Origin: Chloroflexota bacterium
Lineage (GTDB): Bacteria; Chloroflexota; Dormibacteria; CF-121
Assembly: GCA_005881175.1 (NCBI GenBank)
Contig: VBEN01000010.1
Coordinates: 1-50,610, forward strand
DNA length: 50,610 bases
Direction of reading: 5' to 3'
How positions within the stretch are numbered: position 1 is the first letter of the stretch; each line of letters opens with the position of its first letter. The position numbers and the translations under genes are program-made. The notes below the pieces were generated by a model. The model did not search any database, was not told the DNA's origin, and worked only from the letters and a program-made list of their open reading frames with translations. Below are positions 14,727 to 22,795 of the stretch, piece by piece.

Positions 14727-15200
14727 GTGTCGGCCATCTACCACTTCACAACCCAGTGGCACTTCGCCGCGCCAGTCGACCGCACCTGGTCCGTGGTGCT
14801 GGATATCGAGCGTTATCCGGGCTGGTGGAAGAACTTCCGGCGGGTGAAAGTGGTCAAAGGCGACGGCAAATCGGTCGGCTCGGTGGTGGACTGTGAGGTG
14901 CGTGGGTCCCTCCCCTACAGCCTCACCTACGCGATCGAGGTCGTCGAGGCCGAGCGGCCACGCCACATCTTGCTGCGGTCAACCGGTGACCTGGTGGGCA
15001 CCGGGCGCTGGGCCTTCTCGGAGCCAGCCCCGGGCGAGTCGCTGGCGGTCTATTACTGGGACGTCGCCACGACGAATCCCATCCTCAATCTGATTGCGCC
15101 GCTGGCTCGCCGCGCGCTGGCCAGCAACCATACACAGGTCATGGCTAACGGCTATGCGGCGCTCAGGCCGCACGTCGAAGCCGTGCCGCGCAAGCTCTAA
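14727..15200 (+). CDS. SRPBCC (polyketide cyclase/START-like) protein
   Basis: 157-residue helix-grip protein of the SRPBCC superfamily, which binds hydrophobic ligands in a deep pocket. WHFAAPVDRTWSVVLDIERYPGWWKNFRRV is the usual N-terminal strand-helix pattern (VDRTWSVVLDIERYPGWW being most diagnostic). The ligand is unknown. GTG 14727 is leaderless (see the promoter between this gene and DUF2269). Stops overlap the convergent rarA gene by 4 bp. Confidence 0.82.
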   Translation: MSAIYHFTTQWHFAAPVDRTWSVVLDIERYPGWWKNFRRVKVVKGDGKSVGSVVDCEVRGSLPYSLTYAIEVVEAERPRHILLRSTGDLVGTGRWAFSEPAPGESLAVYYWDVATTNPILNLIAPLARRALASNHTQVMANGYAALRPHVEAVPRKL

Positions 15201-16540
15201 GGCTTTCTGGTCCGGCGGCGAGCGGCCAAAAAAGCGTCGAGCCGCTCCTTGACGGACTTCTCGTAGCCGCGATCGGACGGGTGGTAATAGGTGCGGTCCT
15301 TGATCGCATCGGGCAGATGTTGCTGCTCCACCTGCGCCTCCTCGTAGTCGTGGGCGTAGCGATAGCCCTTGCCATAGCCGATCTTTCGCATCAGCGGTGT
15401 TGGGGCATTGCGAAGGTGCAGCGGCACCGGGTCGGCGCGCGTCCGCTCGACGTCCTCCTGCACGCTCGAGTACGCCGCGTAGAGCGCGTTGCTCTTGGGC
15501 GCCGTCGCGAGGTAAACCACCGCCTGCGCCAGCGTCAGGTTCGCCTCGGGCATCCCGATGAAATGGGCAGCCTGCTGGGCGGCGACCGCCTGGGTCAGCG
15601 CCTGTGGATCGGCCAGCCCGATGTCTTCGGAGGCAAAGCGGATCAGCCGGCGGGCGACGTACAGGGGATCCTCGCCGGCTTCGAGCATCCGCCCCAACCA
15701 ATAGAGTGATGCGTCCGGGTCGCTGTCCCGGAGACTCTTGTGCAGAGCCGAGATGATGTTGTAGTGCTCCTCCCCGGCGCGGTCGTACAGGAGGTTCTTG
15801 CGCTGCACCGCCTCTTCGACCAGGGCGGCGGTGACGTTCCGCCGGCCCTGCTTCGGCCTGGCAAGGGCGGCGGCGGCCTCGAGGCCGTTAAGCGCCACCC
15901 GGGCGTCGCCGTTCGCCACGCGGATCAGCGCGGCGCGGGCGTCAGCGTCGAGATCGACGTGGCGGCCTGCGAGCCCACGCTCCGCGTCCTCTAGTGCGCG
16001 ATCGACAATCTCGCCCACCTGCCCGTCGTCCAGCGCACCAAGCACGAAGACGCGGGTTCGCGACAGTAGCGCGGCATTGACTTCGAATGATGGGTTTTCG
16101 GTGGTGGCGCCGATAAGGGTGATGACGCCTTCCTCGACAAACGGCAGGACCGCATCCTGCTGGCCCTTGTTGAAACGATGGATCTCATCGATGAACAGGA
16201 TGGTTCGCTTGCCCGACTGCGCCCGCCGGAGCCGGGCTTCCTCGATGTTTCGGCGCAGGTCCGCCACCCCGGCGCTCACGGCGCTGAGGGGAACGAAGTG
16301 CGATGACGTGACGCGAGCGATCAAGCGCGCCAGGGTGGTCTTGCCGCTGCCCGGAGGGCCCCAGAGGATCATCGAGCCGACCCGATCCTCTTCGATCGCC
16401 CGGCGCAGCTCATGCTCCGGACCAACCAGGTGTTCCTGGCCCACGAACTCTTCGAGTGTGCGCGGACGCATGCGCGCCGCTAGCGGCTGATCTTTGGCGA
16501 CCGGCTCCTGCGCAGCCGGAAACAGCGTCTCCTGCGCCAT
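15197..16540 (-). CDS. rarA: Replication-associated recombination protein RarA (MgsA) AAA+ ATPase
   Basis: 447-residue clamp-loader-like AAA+ ATPase acting at stalled replication forks with SSB. Walker A GPPGSGKTT is at 61-69 and Walker B LFIDEIHRF near 116-123; sensor region GATTENPSFEVN and the C-terminal MgsA tetramerisation domain (YWLGRMLEAGEDPLYVARRL) are present. ATG 16540 is chosen because TATAGT lies exactly 6 nt upstream; the frame extends further 5' but overlaps the divergent VOC gene and looks random. Divergent from the VOC gene by 35 bp. Confidence 0.95.
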   Translation of the reverse strand: MAQETLFPAAQEPVAKDQPLAARMRPRTLEEFVGQEHLVGPEHELRRAIEEDRVGSMILWGPPGSGKTTLARLIARVTSSHFVPLSAVSAGVADLRRNIEEARLRRAQSGKRTILFIDEIHRFNKGQQDAVLPFVEEGVITLIGATTENPSFEVNAALLSRTRVFVLGALDDGQVGEIVDRALEDAERGLAGRHVDLDADARAALIRVANGDARVALNGLEAAAALARPKQGRRNVTAALVEEAVQRKNLLYDRAGEEHYNIISALHKSLRDSDPDASLYWLGRMLEAGEDPLYVARRLIRFASEDIGLADPQALTQAVAAQQAAHFIGMPEANLTLAQAVVYLATAPKSNALYAAYSSVQEDVERTRADPVPLHLRNAPTPLMRKIGYGKGYRYAHDYEEAQVEQQHLPDAIKDRTYYHPSDRGYEKSVKERLDAFLAARRRTRKP

Positions 16541-16575
16541 CAGCTGACTATAGAAGTTCGCTCTAACATCTTCCG
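16541..16575. promoter_or_regulatory. Divergent pair of leaderless promoters (rarA / VOC)
   Basis: In the 35 bp between start codons, TATAGT (16552-16547) is 6 nt from the rarA ATG on the - strand and TAACAT (16564-16569) is 6 nt from the VOC ATG on the + strand. No ribosome-binding sequence precedes either start. Confidence 0.55.
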
Positions 16576-16956
16576 ATGAGCTTGAATGACGCGATTGCGA
16601 AGACGACGCTGCCGGTGGAGGATCTCGCGCGCGCGAAGGCGTTCTATGCGGAGAAGCTGGGACTGAGGCCAACACGGGAGTTCGCGGGCGCCCTCTTCTA
16701 TGAAGGAAACGGCACCAGTGGGTTTCTCCTCTTCCCCAGTGGCGCACACGCCTCTGGACAACATACCCAGATGGCCTGGTTCGTGAAGGACATCGTCGCC
16801 AGCGTCGCCAAGCTCAAGAGTCGCGGCATCCACTTCGAGGAATATGACTTCCCCGGCCTCAAAACCAAGCAGGGCATCGCCGATCTCGGGTACGAAAAGG
16901 CAGCGTGGTTCCGCGACAGCGAAGGGAACCTGCTGGCCCTGGGTCAACTGGCTTAG
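16576..16956 (+). CDS. VOC/glyoxalase-fold protein
   Basis: 126-residue vicinal-oxygen-chelate protein with two beta-alpha-beta-beta-beta modules: LPVEDLARAKAFYAEKLGL, then WFVKDIVASVAKLKSRGI and WFRDSEGNLLAL. Related to glyoxalase I, bleomycin-resistance proteins and dioxygenases; the actual substrate is unclear and metal ligands are not all obvious. Leaderless start at ATG 16576. Overlaps the MFS gene tail to tail by 4 bp. Confidence 0.85.
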   Translation: MSLNDAIAKTTLPVEDLARAKAFYAEKLGLRPTREFAGALFYEGNGTSGFLLFPSGAHASGQHTQMAWFVKDIVASVAKLKSRGIHFEEYDFPGLKTKQGIADLGYEKAAWFRDSEGNLLALGQLA

Positions 16957-18122
16957 CCGGCCGCGGCGCGCTCCGATGGGAGTCGTACCCGGCCGAAGAG
17001 CAGCAGGAAGGTAAGGCCCGCCAGCAGGTAGAAGCCGGCGCTGACTGAGAAGGCCAGTTGATACCCGTCCCGTACCTGGAGGAATCCGCTCAGCAGCGGA
17101 CCCAGCCCACCCAGGCCGATGCCGGTCACCACCGTTTGCGCCGTGGCCAGCCGAGCCCGCTGCTGCGGCTCGACGTATTCCATCCCGAAGACCTGGCTCA
17201 GGGGTGCCTGCAGGTTCAGCGCCAGCTGGCGGAGAAAAATGATCACCACGGCAAGGGGCAGCGTCATGATGAAGGCAAGCGCCAGCACCAGCGGTGAGCC
17301 GGCGGCCTGCAGCAGTCCGACGCTTCGGCTCAATCCCACACCACGGGCCACCCGTGGCGCCGATAGGGTGACAAGCGCGGTGAGCGCGGCACCGGCGGCG
17401 AGGATCAGACCGATCGGTCCGGGAGTCAATCCAAAACGTTGCGCCAGGTAAAGCTGCAGAAAGTTGAGATACATGCCGGCGCCGATGCCGAGCACGAATC
17501 CTGGCAACAGGATCCGGGCAAAACGCCGGATGTCGACTCGAAGCAGGTCGCGAATTGGCATGACCACCGTGGGTCTCAGTCCGGCTTCCTTCGCCAGCCG
17601 GAAAAGAAACGGCAGACCCAGCACGGTCAATAGGGTCATGGCCACGAAGGCCGACCGAATCGACCCCGGCGAGGCACTCGATGAACGGGTTGCGCGGGCG
17701 GCGGCCTCCGGTATCCCGCCACCCAGCAGGTCGCCGAGAAGCACCGCCAGCCACGCCAGCGATTGGTTGACGGCAAAGAGCGAGACCCGCTCGGCTTCCC
17801 GGCTGATCTGCGCCAGCAGCGGCCCACTCAGCACCGCGAGGACGGAGAGGGCGAGGGCGAAGGTCCCGGCGGCGAGCACCGCGACCAGCCGACCGCCGGC
17901 GATCGACAGGACCAGCGATCCGATGACCGCCAGGCTGCCGCCTCCCAGGAGGAAGAGACGATAGCCGACGCGATCGGCCATAGCGGCGAGGGGAAGCCCG
18001 ACGCCGAGCAAGGCGAGAGCTGGGAGTGAGTTGAAGACGCCGATGATGTCGTTGGAGAAGCCGAGCGCGCTCATGTACAGGTTGAAGACCAGGTTGAAGA
18101 TGGCGAACGCGATCGATATCAA
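16953..18122 (-). CDS. MFS transporter, 5' boundary uncertain
   Basis: Twelve-helix major facilitator protein. FNLVFNLYMSALGF is a typical first helix, and LAAMADRVGYRL is the loop 2-3 signature. Substrate unknown. The first standard start is TTG 18122, but in-frame codons upstream continue as good protein (QARRALTLFRAFSPAARHF), extending helix 1 with a basic N-terminus. They run to the MscS stop with no ATG, GTG, TTG or CTG; an ATA at 18203 overlaps that stop as ATAG. The protein is thus probably ~27 residues longer with a non-standard start. Downstream of, and coupled to, the MscS gene. Confidence 0.85.
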   Translation of the reverse strand: MISIAFAIFNLVFNLYMSALGFSNDIIGVFNSLPALALLGVGLPLAAMADRVGYRLFLLGGGSLAVIGSLVLSIAGGRLVAVLAAGTFALALSVLAVLSGPLLAQISREAERVSLFAVNQSLAWLAVLLGDLLGGGIPEAAARATRSSSASPGSIRSAFVAMTLLTVLGLPFLFRLAKEAGLRPTVVMPIRDLLRVDIRRFARILLPGFVLGIGAGMYLNFLQLYLAQRFGLTPGPIGLILAAGAALTALVTLSAPRVARGVGLSRSVGLLQAAGSPLVLALAFIMTLPLAVVIIFLRQLALNLQAPLSQVFGMEYVEPQQRARLATAQTVVTGIGLGGLGPLLSGFLQVRDGYQLAFSVSAGFYLLAGLTFLLLFGRVRLPSERAAAG

Positions 18123-18199
18123 GAGCGAGAAGGCGAGAAAATGCCGGGCTGCCGGGCTGAAGGCCCGGAAAAGCGTGAGCGCCCGGCGTGCCTGGATCG

Positions 18200-18958
18200 C
18201 TATTTGCTCGATTGAATCGCCTGGTAGATCTGCTGCCCGACGGCAGCCTGCACCGCCAGCGGATCATTGCGGCGGTAGTCCAGCCAGTAGCGCACCTCGA
18301 GCGTCAGCCCGCCATCGACGTTAGGCTGCAACCCGACGTACGGTGCCGGGTCCTTGGCAATCTCCGGCCGAGTCTTCAGCTGCTCACGGAGGCGCGCAAC
18401 GACTCCATCGACCGCGACGTCTGAGGGGACCTTCGCCGTCAGCGTGAAAAGCCGGGTCGGGTACCTGGTCCGGTTGATGATCGTGCCCGTGTAGACGAGC
18501 GAATTGGGCGTCAGGACTTCTTCCCCATCGCTGGTGCGCAGCGTGGTGGTCCTCATCTCGATGTTCTCTACCACACCGGTGTGGTTGTCGACCGTGATCT
18601 CGTCCCCAATCCGGAAGGGCCGCTCAAGCAGCAGGAAGATGCCGGCGATAAAGTTCTTGAGGATGTCCTGGAACGCCAGACTCAGGGCAAGGGCGAAGAA
18701 TCCAAAGCCTCCAAACACTAACGTCGGATTTTTCAGCCAGACCGTGAAGAAGACGATGACACCGAGGAGGAGCGTCCCGAGATAAGCCAGCCGCGCCACC
18801 AGCAGGCTGACCGCGGGATCGACGTGAGTTCGCTTCAGTTGCCCGCGTGCCGCAGCTCGAACGAAACGAGCGAGGACGACGCTGATCAGGAATAGAAGAA
18901 GCCCTTCAACGAAGCGAGCGGCGTCCGTGTCGGCGTTCCGGACGACCCAGGCCCACAT
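18200..18958 (-). CDS. MscS-family small-conductance mechanosensitive channel
   Basis: 252-residue channel with three transmembrane helices and a pore helix, then the MscS beta domain: SLAFQDILKNFIAGIFLLLE, RPFRIGDEITVDNHTGVVEN and LTPNSLVYTGTIINRT. It releases solutes on hypo-osmotic shock. ATG 18958 is preferred over ATG 18967 because TACAAT (18971-18966) lies 7 nt upstream of it and actually overlaps the 18967 codon, so a leaderless message would begin at 18958. Followed directly by the MFS gene. Confidence 0.9.
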   Translation of the reverse strand: MWAWVVRNADTDAARFVEGLLLFLISVVLARFVRAAARGQLKRTHVDPAVSLLVARLAYLGTLLLGVIVFFTVWLKNPTLVFGGFGFFALALSLAFQDILKNFIAGIFLLLERPFRIGDEITVDNHTGVVENIEMRTTTLRTSDGEEVLTPNSLVYTGTIINRTRYPTRLFTLTAKVPSDVAVDGVVARLREQLKTRPEIAKDPAPYVGLQPNVDGGLTLEVRYWLDYRRNDPLAVQAAVGQQIYQAIQSSK

Positions 18959-18985
18959 CGCGCCCATTGTAGGGGCGCTCTGGAC

Positions 18986-19663
18986 TTAGCTTTCGGTCGG
19001 AGCCTCGCCCTCGGCGGCGGGTTCGGCGGGGGCCTCCGTCTCGCCGACGGTCGGCACCTCGGCGGCAGCCGGCGCGGGCGCAACCTCTTCCACCTCTTCC
19101 CGGTGGGCGGCGACCTTGACGATCAGGTCGTCAGGCTCATCGAGGATCTCGCAGCCTGGAGGGACCGTCAGATCTTTCACCCGGATCTCGTCGTCGATCT
19201 CTTTCAGCCCCGAGAGATCGACGGTGATAACGGGCGGCAGATCGGTCGGGAGGCACTCGACCTTGAGGGCATGGAGCCCTCGCTGGAGATCGGCCTCCCC
19301 CTTCACGACCAGCTCGATCTCACCTTCGAGTTCAATCGGCACTTCCGACTCGATCTTCTCGGTTAGGTTGACCTGATAGAAGTCCACGTGCAGGAGATCG
19401 CCGTCCCGCGGGCTCCGCTGAACCTCCCGAATGAGCGCCTTCCGGACCGGCTCGTCGCCGACCTGGAGATCGAGGAGTTGATTTCGCCCAACCTTCTGGA
19501 ACGCCTTGACGAACTCCCGGCCGTCCACCGCCACCGTCACGGCGTCTACGTTGTGGCCGTAGACGACACCGGGTAGCCGGCCATCGCGGCGAAGCGCGCG
19601 GGTGTGCTTCCCACGGTCTTCGCGGGGTTCGAGTTTGAGCGTAACGGGCGTGGCGGTGGCCAG
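18986..19663 (-). CDS. rplY: Ribosomal protein bL25 (general stress protein CTC), CTG start
   Basis: 225-residue 5S-rRNA-binding ribosomal protein of the long CTC/TL5 form. The N-terminal L25 domain has REDRGKHTRALRRDGRLPGVVYG; the C-terminal beta domain has VPIELEGEIELVVKGEADL, and the tail is Glu/Ala/Pro-rich and acidic. No ATG is suitable. CTG 19663 begins the conserved sequence (ATATPVTLKLEPRE) and has AGGAG at 19675-19671 with 7 nt spacing. A GTG at 19723 lies upstream of the likely -10 (TAAGAT, 19704-19699), so it would not be transcribed. This gene therefore has a leader and a Shine-Dalgarno site, unlike many neighbours. Confidence 0.93.
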   Translation of the reverse strand: MATATPVTLKLEPREDRGKHTRALRRDGRLPGVVYGHNVDAVTVAVDGREFVKAFQKVGRNQLLDLQVGDEPVRKALIREVQRSPRDGDLLHVDFYQVNLTEKIESEVPIELEGEIELVVKGEADLQRGLHALKVECLPTDLPPVITVDLSGLKEIDDEIRVKDLTVPPGCEILDEPDDLIVKVAAHREEVEEVAPAPAAAEVPTVGETEAPAEPAAEGEAPTES

Positions 19664-19704
19664 TGATTTTCTCCTTCGGCCCGAATTGGGCGGCGCCCAT
19701 CTTA
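19664..19704 (-). promoter_or_regulatory. rplY -10 element and Shine-Dalgarno leader
   Basis: TAAGAT (19704-19699) is followed by a leader of about 28 nt that ends with GAAGGAGAAAATCA before CTG 19663. The AGGAG core with 7-nt spacing decides the CTG start. Confidence 0.5.
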
Positions 19705-19804
19705 ACACAGCCTTTGGCGCCACTTGAACGGCCCTTCACCGGAACTTTTCCGCCGTTCGGCCGTTACCTAATGTGGCCGAACTCCTTAGAATCGGCTGAC
19801 AGCG

Positions 19805-21085
19805 ATGCTGGCATTATGTCTTAGGTTCCTCCGTGGAAACGCGCTCCGAATTGGAGTGGTGCTGGGGACGTTCGCCCTGGTCGCCAGCTTCATCTTCGTC
19901 CAGCAGATGCGGGAGGCTTTCGCCGAGCAGGATTACCAGGCTGCCCGCAACCAGGTGTTCGCGGTCCAGGCCCGCGCCGCGCAGCTAGGTCTGGATACCG
20001 CCGAGTATTCGGACCTCCAACGCCAGGACCTGACAACCGCGGCCGAAGCGCCCCCCAGCGCAACGGCGCCGTTCAACGAAGGACGGATCGCGTTTTTCTC
20101 CCGGGCGGCCGTTCAGGAAAGCGATCTCAAGGAACAGCTGGAGACGAGGATGCAGAAGCTACTGGCCGAGACCCATGACTCGGCCCAGGCGGCGATCAGG
20201 CAGCTGTCCCTCAGCCTGGGTAAGGCCAGACAGCTTGGGGTCGACGATCAGCTTCTCGACGAATTCAGGGGCCTTCCCGTCAAGGCCCAGGTCGAGGTCA
20301 ACGATGCCACGACCGTCCGCGCCTTTCGTGCTGTCAGCACCGAGCTAAAGGCGCCCCTGTCCAAAGTCTCGCTCATCATCGCCGACCAGGAGACGGCCAA
20401 CAAGCTCATCGGCGAATACGCCGCCCAGGCAGCGGCGAAAGACCACGGCGACGCCGGTCTGGCCCGGGCCGGGGTGAATGCGGCGCTCAGCCAGGTTCGC
20501 GCGGACCTGCAGACGGCGCGGATCTTCCAGATGGACGTGACGATCGTCGACGTCCATGTCCAGAAGTTGGCTGCGCAGCTGAGCAGCAAAGCCACCGTTG
20601 CCGAGCTGGAGCAAATCAACGGGGGCCTCACGGTGCAGGACAAGGTGCTGCAGGCCGCCATGAGCCAGACCCTGCCGGAGAAGGCGCTCACGATCTCCTT
20701 GAAAGAGCAGGTCATCCGGGCCTACTCACACGGCCAGCAGGTGTTCTGGACCTACGTGACAACTGGGAGGCCCGGCCTGGAGACGGACCCGGGCAGCTTC
20801 AAGGTCTACTGGAAGGTCTCACCCTGGACCATGCACTCACCCTGGCCGAAGGGGTCACCGTACTGGTACCCGGACAGCAAGGTCCGCATGGTGATGTGGT
20901 TCAACGGAGGAGCCGGAATCCACGACGCCTACTGGCGGTCTCGGTATGGACCCGGAACCCAGTTCCCGCACTACGACCCTACCGGCGAAGACAACGGCAC
21001 GCACGGCTGCGTGAACGTGCCCTACAGCAATATGGTCTGGCTCTGGAACTGGACGCCGACCGATACCCCGGTCATCGTCTACTGA
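19805..21085 (+). CDS. Membrane-anchored L,D-transpeptidase (YkuD)
   Basis: 426 residues. One N-terminal transmembrane anchor (about 15-33), a long helical, coiled-coil-like extracellular stalk (about 40-300), then a YkuD catalytic domain. The active-site pattern is His373 (GGAGIHDAYW) and H400-G-C402 (NGTHGCVNVP), the nucleophile being Cys402. It makes 3-3 peptidoglycan cross-links or attaches proteins to the wall; many Terrabacteria use such enzymes. TAGAAT at 19787-19792 gives a leader of about 5 nt before ATG 19805. Divergent from rplY. Confidence 0.92.
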   Translation: MLALCLRFLRGNALRIGVVLGTFALVASFIFVQQMREAFAEQDYQAARNQVFAVQARAAQLGLDTAEYSDLQRQDLTTAAEAPPSATAPFNEGRIAFFSRAAVQESDLKEQLETRMQKLLAETHDSAQAAIRQLSLSLGKARQLGVDDQLLDEFRGLPVKAQVEVNDATTVRAFRAVSTELKAPLSKVSLIIADQETANKLIGEYAAQAAAKDHGDAGLARAGVNAALSQVRADLQTARIFQMDVTIVDVHVQKLAAQLSSKATVAELEQINGGLTVQDKVLQAAMSQTLPEKALTISLKEQVIRAYSHGQQVFWTYVTTGRPGLETDPGSFKVYWKVSPWTMHSPWPKGSPYWYPDSKVRMVMWFNGGAGIHDAYWRSRYGPGTQFPHYDPTGEDNGTHGCVNVPYSNMVWLWNWTPTDTPVIVY

Positions 21086-21198
21086 GCCAGAACCGCCCCG
21101 AGCCGCGCTCGCTTCTACGCGGTTTGCCGTAAGGAGACCGGCCAAAGGGCGGACGTTCTTTTGTGACCCTGCGCGTTAGACAGGGTAGGAGCTCGAAC

Positions 21199-21417
21199 AT
21201 GGCCCTTGCCCACGCAACCATGCACCAGGTCGCGCCTCATACCTGGACCTTCCAGGCGCCAGAGGTTCCGGTCGCGCCGATGAAGGCCAACTGCCGGGCG
21301 TGCCGGCAATCGGTCGCCATCCTGCGCCCTTCCGCCATGGACTTGAAGACCGGCAACTACGTGGTGCGCGGCGAGTGCGAGAATTGCGGCTCCGAAGTGC
21401 TCCTCATTGTCAGCTGA
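21199..21417 (+). CDS. Small zinc-ribbon protein (DUF5679-like)
   Basis: 72 residues ending in a two-knuckle zinc ribbon: NCRACRQSV and GECENCGSEV, with LKTGNYVVRG between, resembling DUF5679. Function unknown; such ribbons often bind nucleic acid or serve as structural modules. ATG 21199 was chosen because GGTAGGAG lies about 7 nt upstream; an in-frame GTG at 21163 is less likely. Single gene, convergent with the MBL hydrolase. Confidence 0.75.
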   Translation: MALAHATMHQVAPHTWTFQAPEVPVAPMKANCRACRQSVAILRPSAMDLKTGNYVVRGECENCGSEVLLIVS

Positions 21418-21426
21418 GACGAAGCC

Positions 21427-22266
21427 TCAGACGCTCGTGAAGCCTTCACCAGTCCAGTAGCCGAGCATCTGCTCGGTCTCGTGGTAGAGCCAGATCAGGT
21501 ACCGCTCCCGGGCAGCCTCCTTCAGGAACGCGGCCTTGCGCTCCATGGCTTCCAGGGGGAATAGGTCCAGCGCGCTCACCCAGTTCACTTTCATAAACGC
21601 GCGCATGAAAAGGAAGTCACCGGTGAACACGACAGTTTGCTCCTGGTCCCGCACATAGACCGCCTGGTGTCCGGCGGTGTGACCGCCCGTCACCTTGACT
21701 CGCACGCCGGGCGCAATATCCTGGTCGCCGTCGACAACCTGCAGACGCCCCTCCTCCTCAAGGAGGGTCAGATTCTCGGGCTTATACGACGGCTTACTGC
21801 GTGGATCCGGATGGCGCCAGGCCGCGAGCTCCCTGGCCTGCACGACGTGCCGGGCGCGCGGAAACAGCGGCGTCGGTTCGCCGTCGCGGCCGGGCGTGAC
21901 CAGGGCCCCCACGTGGTCGAAATGCAGATGGCTGAGGACCACCAGATCAATGTCCTGCGTCTTTAAGCCGATTCCGGCAAGCGCATCGGGGATGCCCGGA
22001 TCTCGCTCGTACGCATAGATATCGCGTTCCTTGTCGGAGAGTTTCGGCCCGATGCCGGCCTCAACCAGGATGTTGGCGTCCGGTGTCCGGACGAGCAGGC
22101 ATTTGGTGGCCATCAGAATACGGTTGCGGGCATCCGGGGGTTTCAGTTTCTCCCACATCACCTTGGGAACGACGCCAAAGACCGAGCCGCCGTCCAGGCG
22201 CCAGAGGCCATCGCTCAAGCAGTGAAGGTCGAAACGGCCGAGCTTTCGGGGCGCGCTGGCGATCAC
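21427..22266 (-). CDS. MBL-fold metallo-hydrolase (lactonase-like)
   Basis: 279-residue metallo-beta-lactamase-fold hydrolase with the dinuclear zinc motif HLHFDHVG, downstream His in [13 protein letters not shown] and Asp in FTGDFLF. The layout resembles N-acyl-homoserine lactonases and other lactonases; the substrate is not determinable. ATGA overlap with the B12 subunit gene makes it the last gene of the meaB-mutase operon, so a link to acyl-CoA or thioester metabolism is possible (inference). Confidence 0.85.
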   Translation of the reverse strand: MIASAPRKLGRFDLHCLSDGLWRLDGGSVFGVVPKVMWEKLKPPDARNRILMATKCLLVRTPDANILVEAGIGPKLSDKERDIYAYERDPGIPDALAGIGLKTQDIDLVVLSHLHFDHVGALVTPGRDGEPTPLFPRARHVVQARELAAWRHPDPRSKPSYKPENLTLLEEEGRLQVVDGDQDIAPGVRVKVTGGHTAGHQAVYVRDQEQTVVFTGDFLFMRAFMKVNWVSALDLFPLEAMERKAAFLKEAARERYLIWLYHETEQMLGYWTGEGFTSV

Positions 22267-22706
22267 GCCGCCTTGAAGCCGTGGTTCACAAAGTCAATGA
22301 TCGATTGCAGGGAGCTCCCTGGCCCGAAGATCTCCACCACACCCATCCGCTTCAACTCGGTGGCGTCGTCCTGGGGAATGATGCCGCCGCCAAAGATCAC
22401 GATGTCGGAGGCATCGCGTTCCTTGAGGAGCTCCAGGATACGGGGGATCAGTGTCATGTGCGCACCGCTGTGCAGGCTCACGCCGATGGCGTCAACATCT
22501 TCCTGGATGGCCGCCTCCACGACCATCTCGGGCGTTTGCCGAAGCCCTGCATAGATCACTTCCACGCCGGCGTCACGGAGGGCGCGCGACACTACTTTGA
22601 CGCCACGGTCGTGTCCATCGAGGCCAACTTTGGCGGTGAGCACTCGCCAGCGCTTGTTTTGATTCATCGGCGCCTGTGACCTGGGCGACGTCTCTGCCGG
22701 TGCCAT
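22263..22706 (-). CDS. B12-binding small subunit of an acyl-CoA mutase (IcmB/McmB-like)
   Basis: 147-residue adenosylcobalamin-binding domain protein. The lower-ligand motif DxHxxG is at D30-H32-G35 (GLDGHDRG), followed by [14 protein letters not shown] and [12 protein letters not shown], typical of the mutase C-terminal domain. It pairs with a separately encoded large subunit. Gene order (large subunit, short ORF, this gene) implies its partner is the ICM-like subunit just upstream, as in IcmA/IcmB. ATG 22706 shares its A with the stop of the 29-residue ORF. ATG 22667 is an alternative start. Confidence 0.9.
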   Translation of the reverse strand: MAPAETSPRSQAPMNQNKRWRVLTAKVGLDGHDRGVKVVSRALRDAGVEVIYAGLRQTPEMVVEAAIQEDVDAIGVSLHSGAHMTLIPRILELLKERDASDIVIFGGGIIPQDDATELKRMGVVEIFGPGSSLQSIIDFVNHGFKAA

Positions 22707-22795
22707 CAGTGTCGCATCACGTAGAGAGCGACGATCACCAAAACGGCGATGGCTGCCAGCACCCGTCCTAGCACAGAGAAGCGAAGCCGCATCAT
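22706..22795 (-). CDS. 29-residue single-helix membrane ORF in the mutase operon
   Basis: Short ORF that fits exactly between the mutase large-subunit stop (TAG 22798-22796) and the B12-subunit ATG (TGATG overlap at 22706). It begins [11 protein letters not shown], continues with about 16 hydrophobic residues ([15 protein letters not shown]) and ends MRH, a positively charged head plus one membrane helix. It starts on the codon right after the mutase stop, in the same frame. The precise fit and membrane character support a real microprotein; with so few codons chance cannot be excluded. No family is recognised. Confidence 0.55.
   Translation of the reverse strand: MMRLRFSVLGRVLAAIAVLVIVALYVMRH

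Noticed and set aside
16540-18267. 575-codon minus-strand frame across the MFS gene
   Set aside because: No membrane helices or motifs; the MFS frame in the same strand explains the region.
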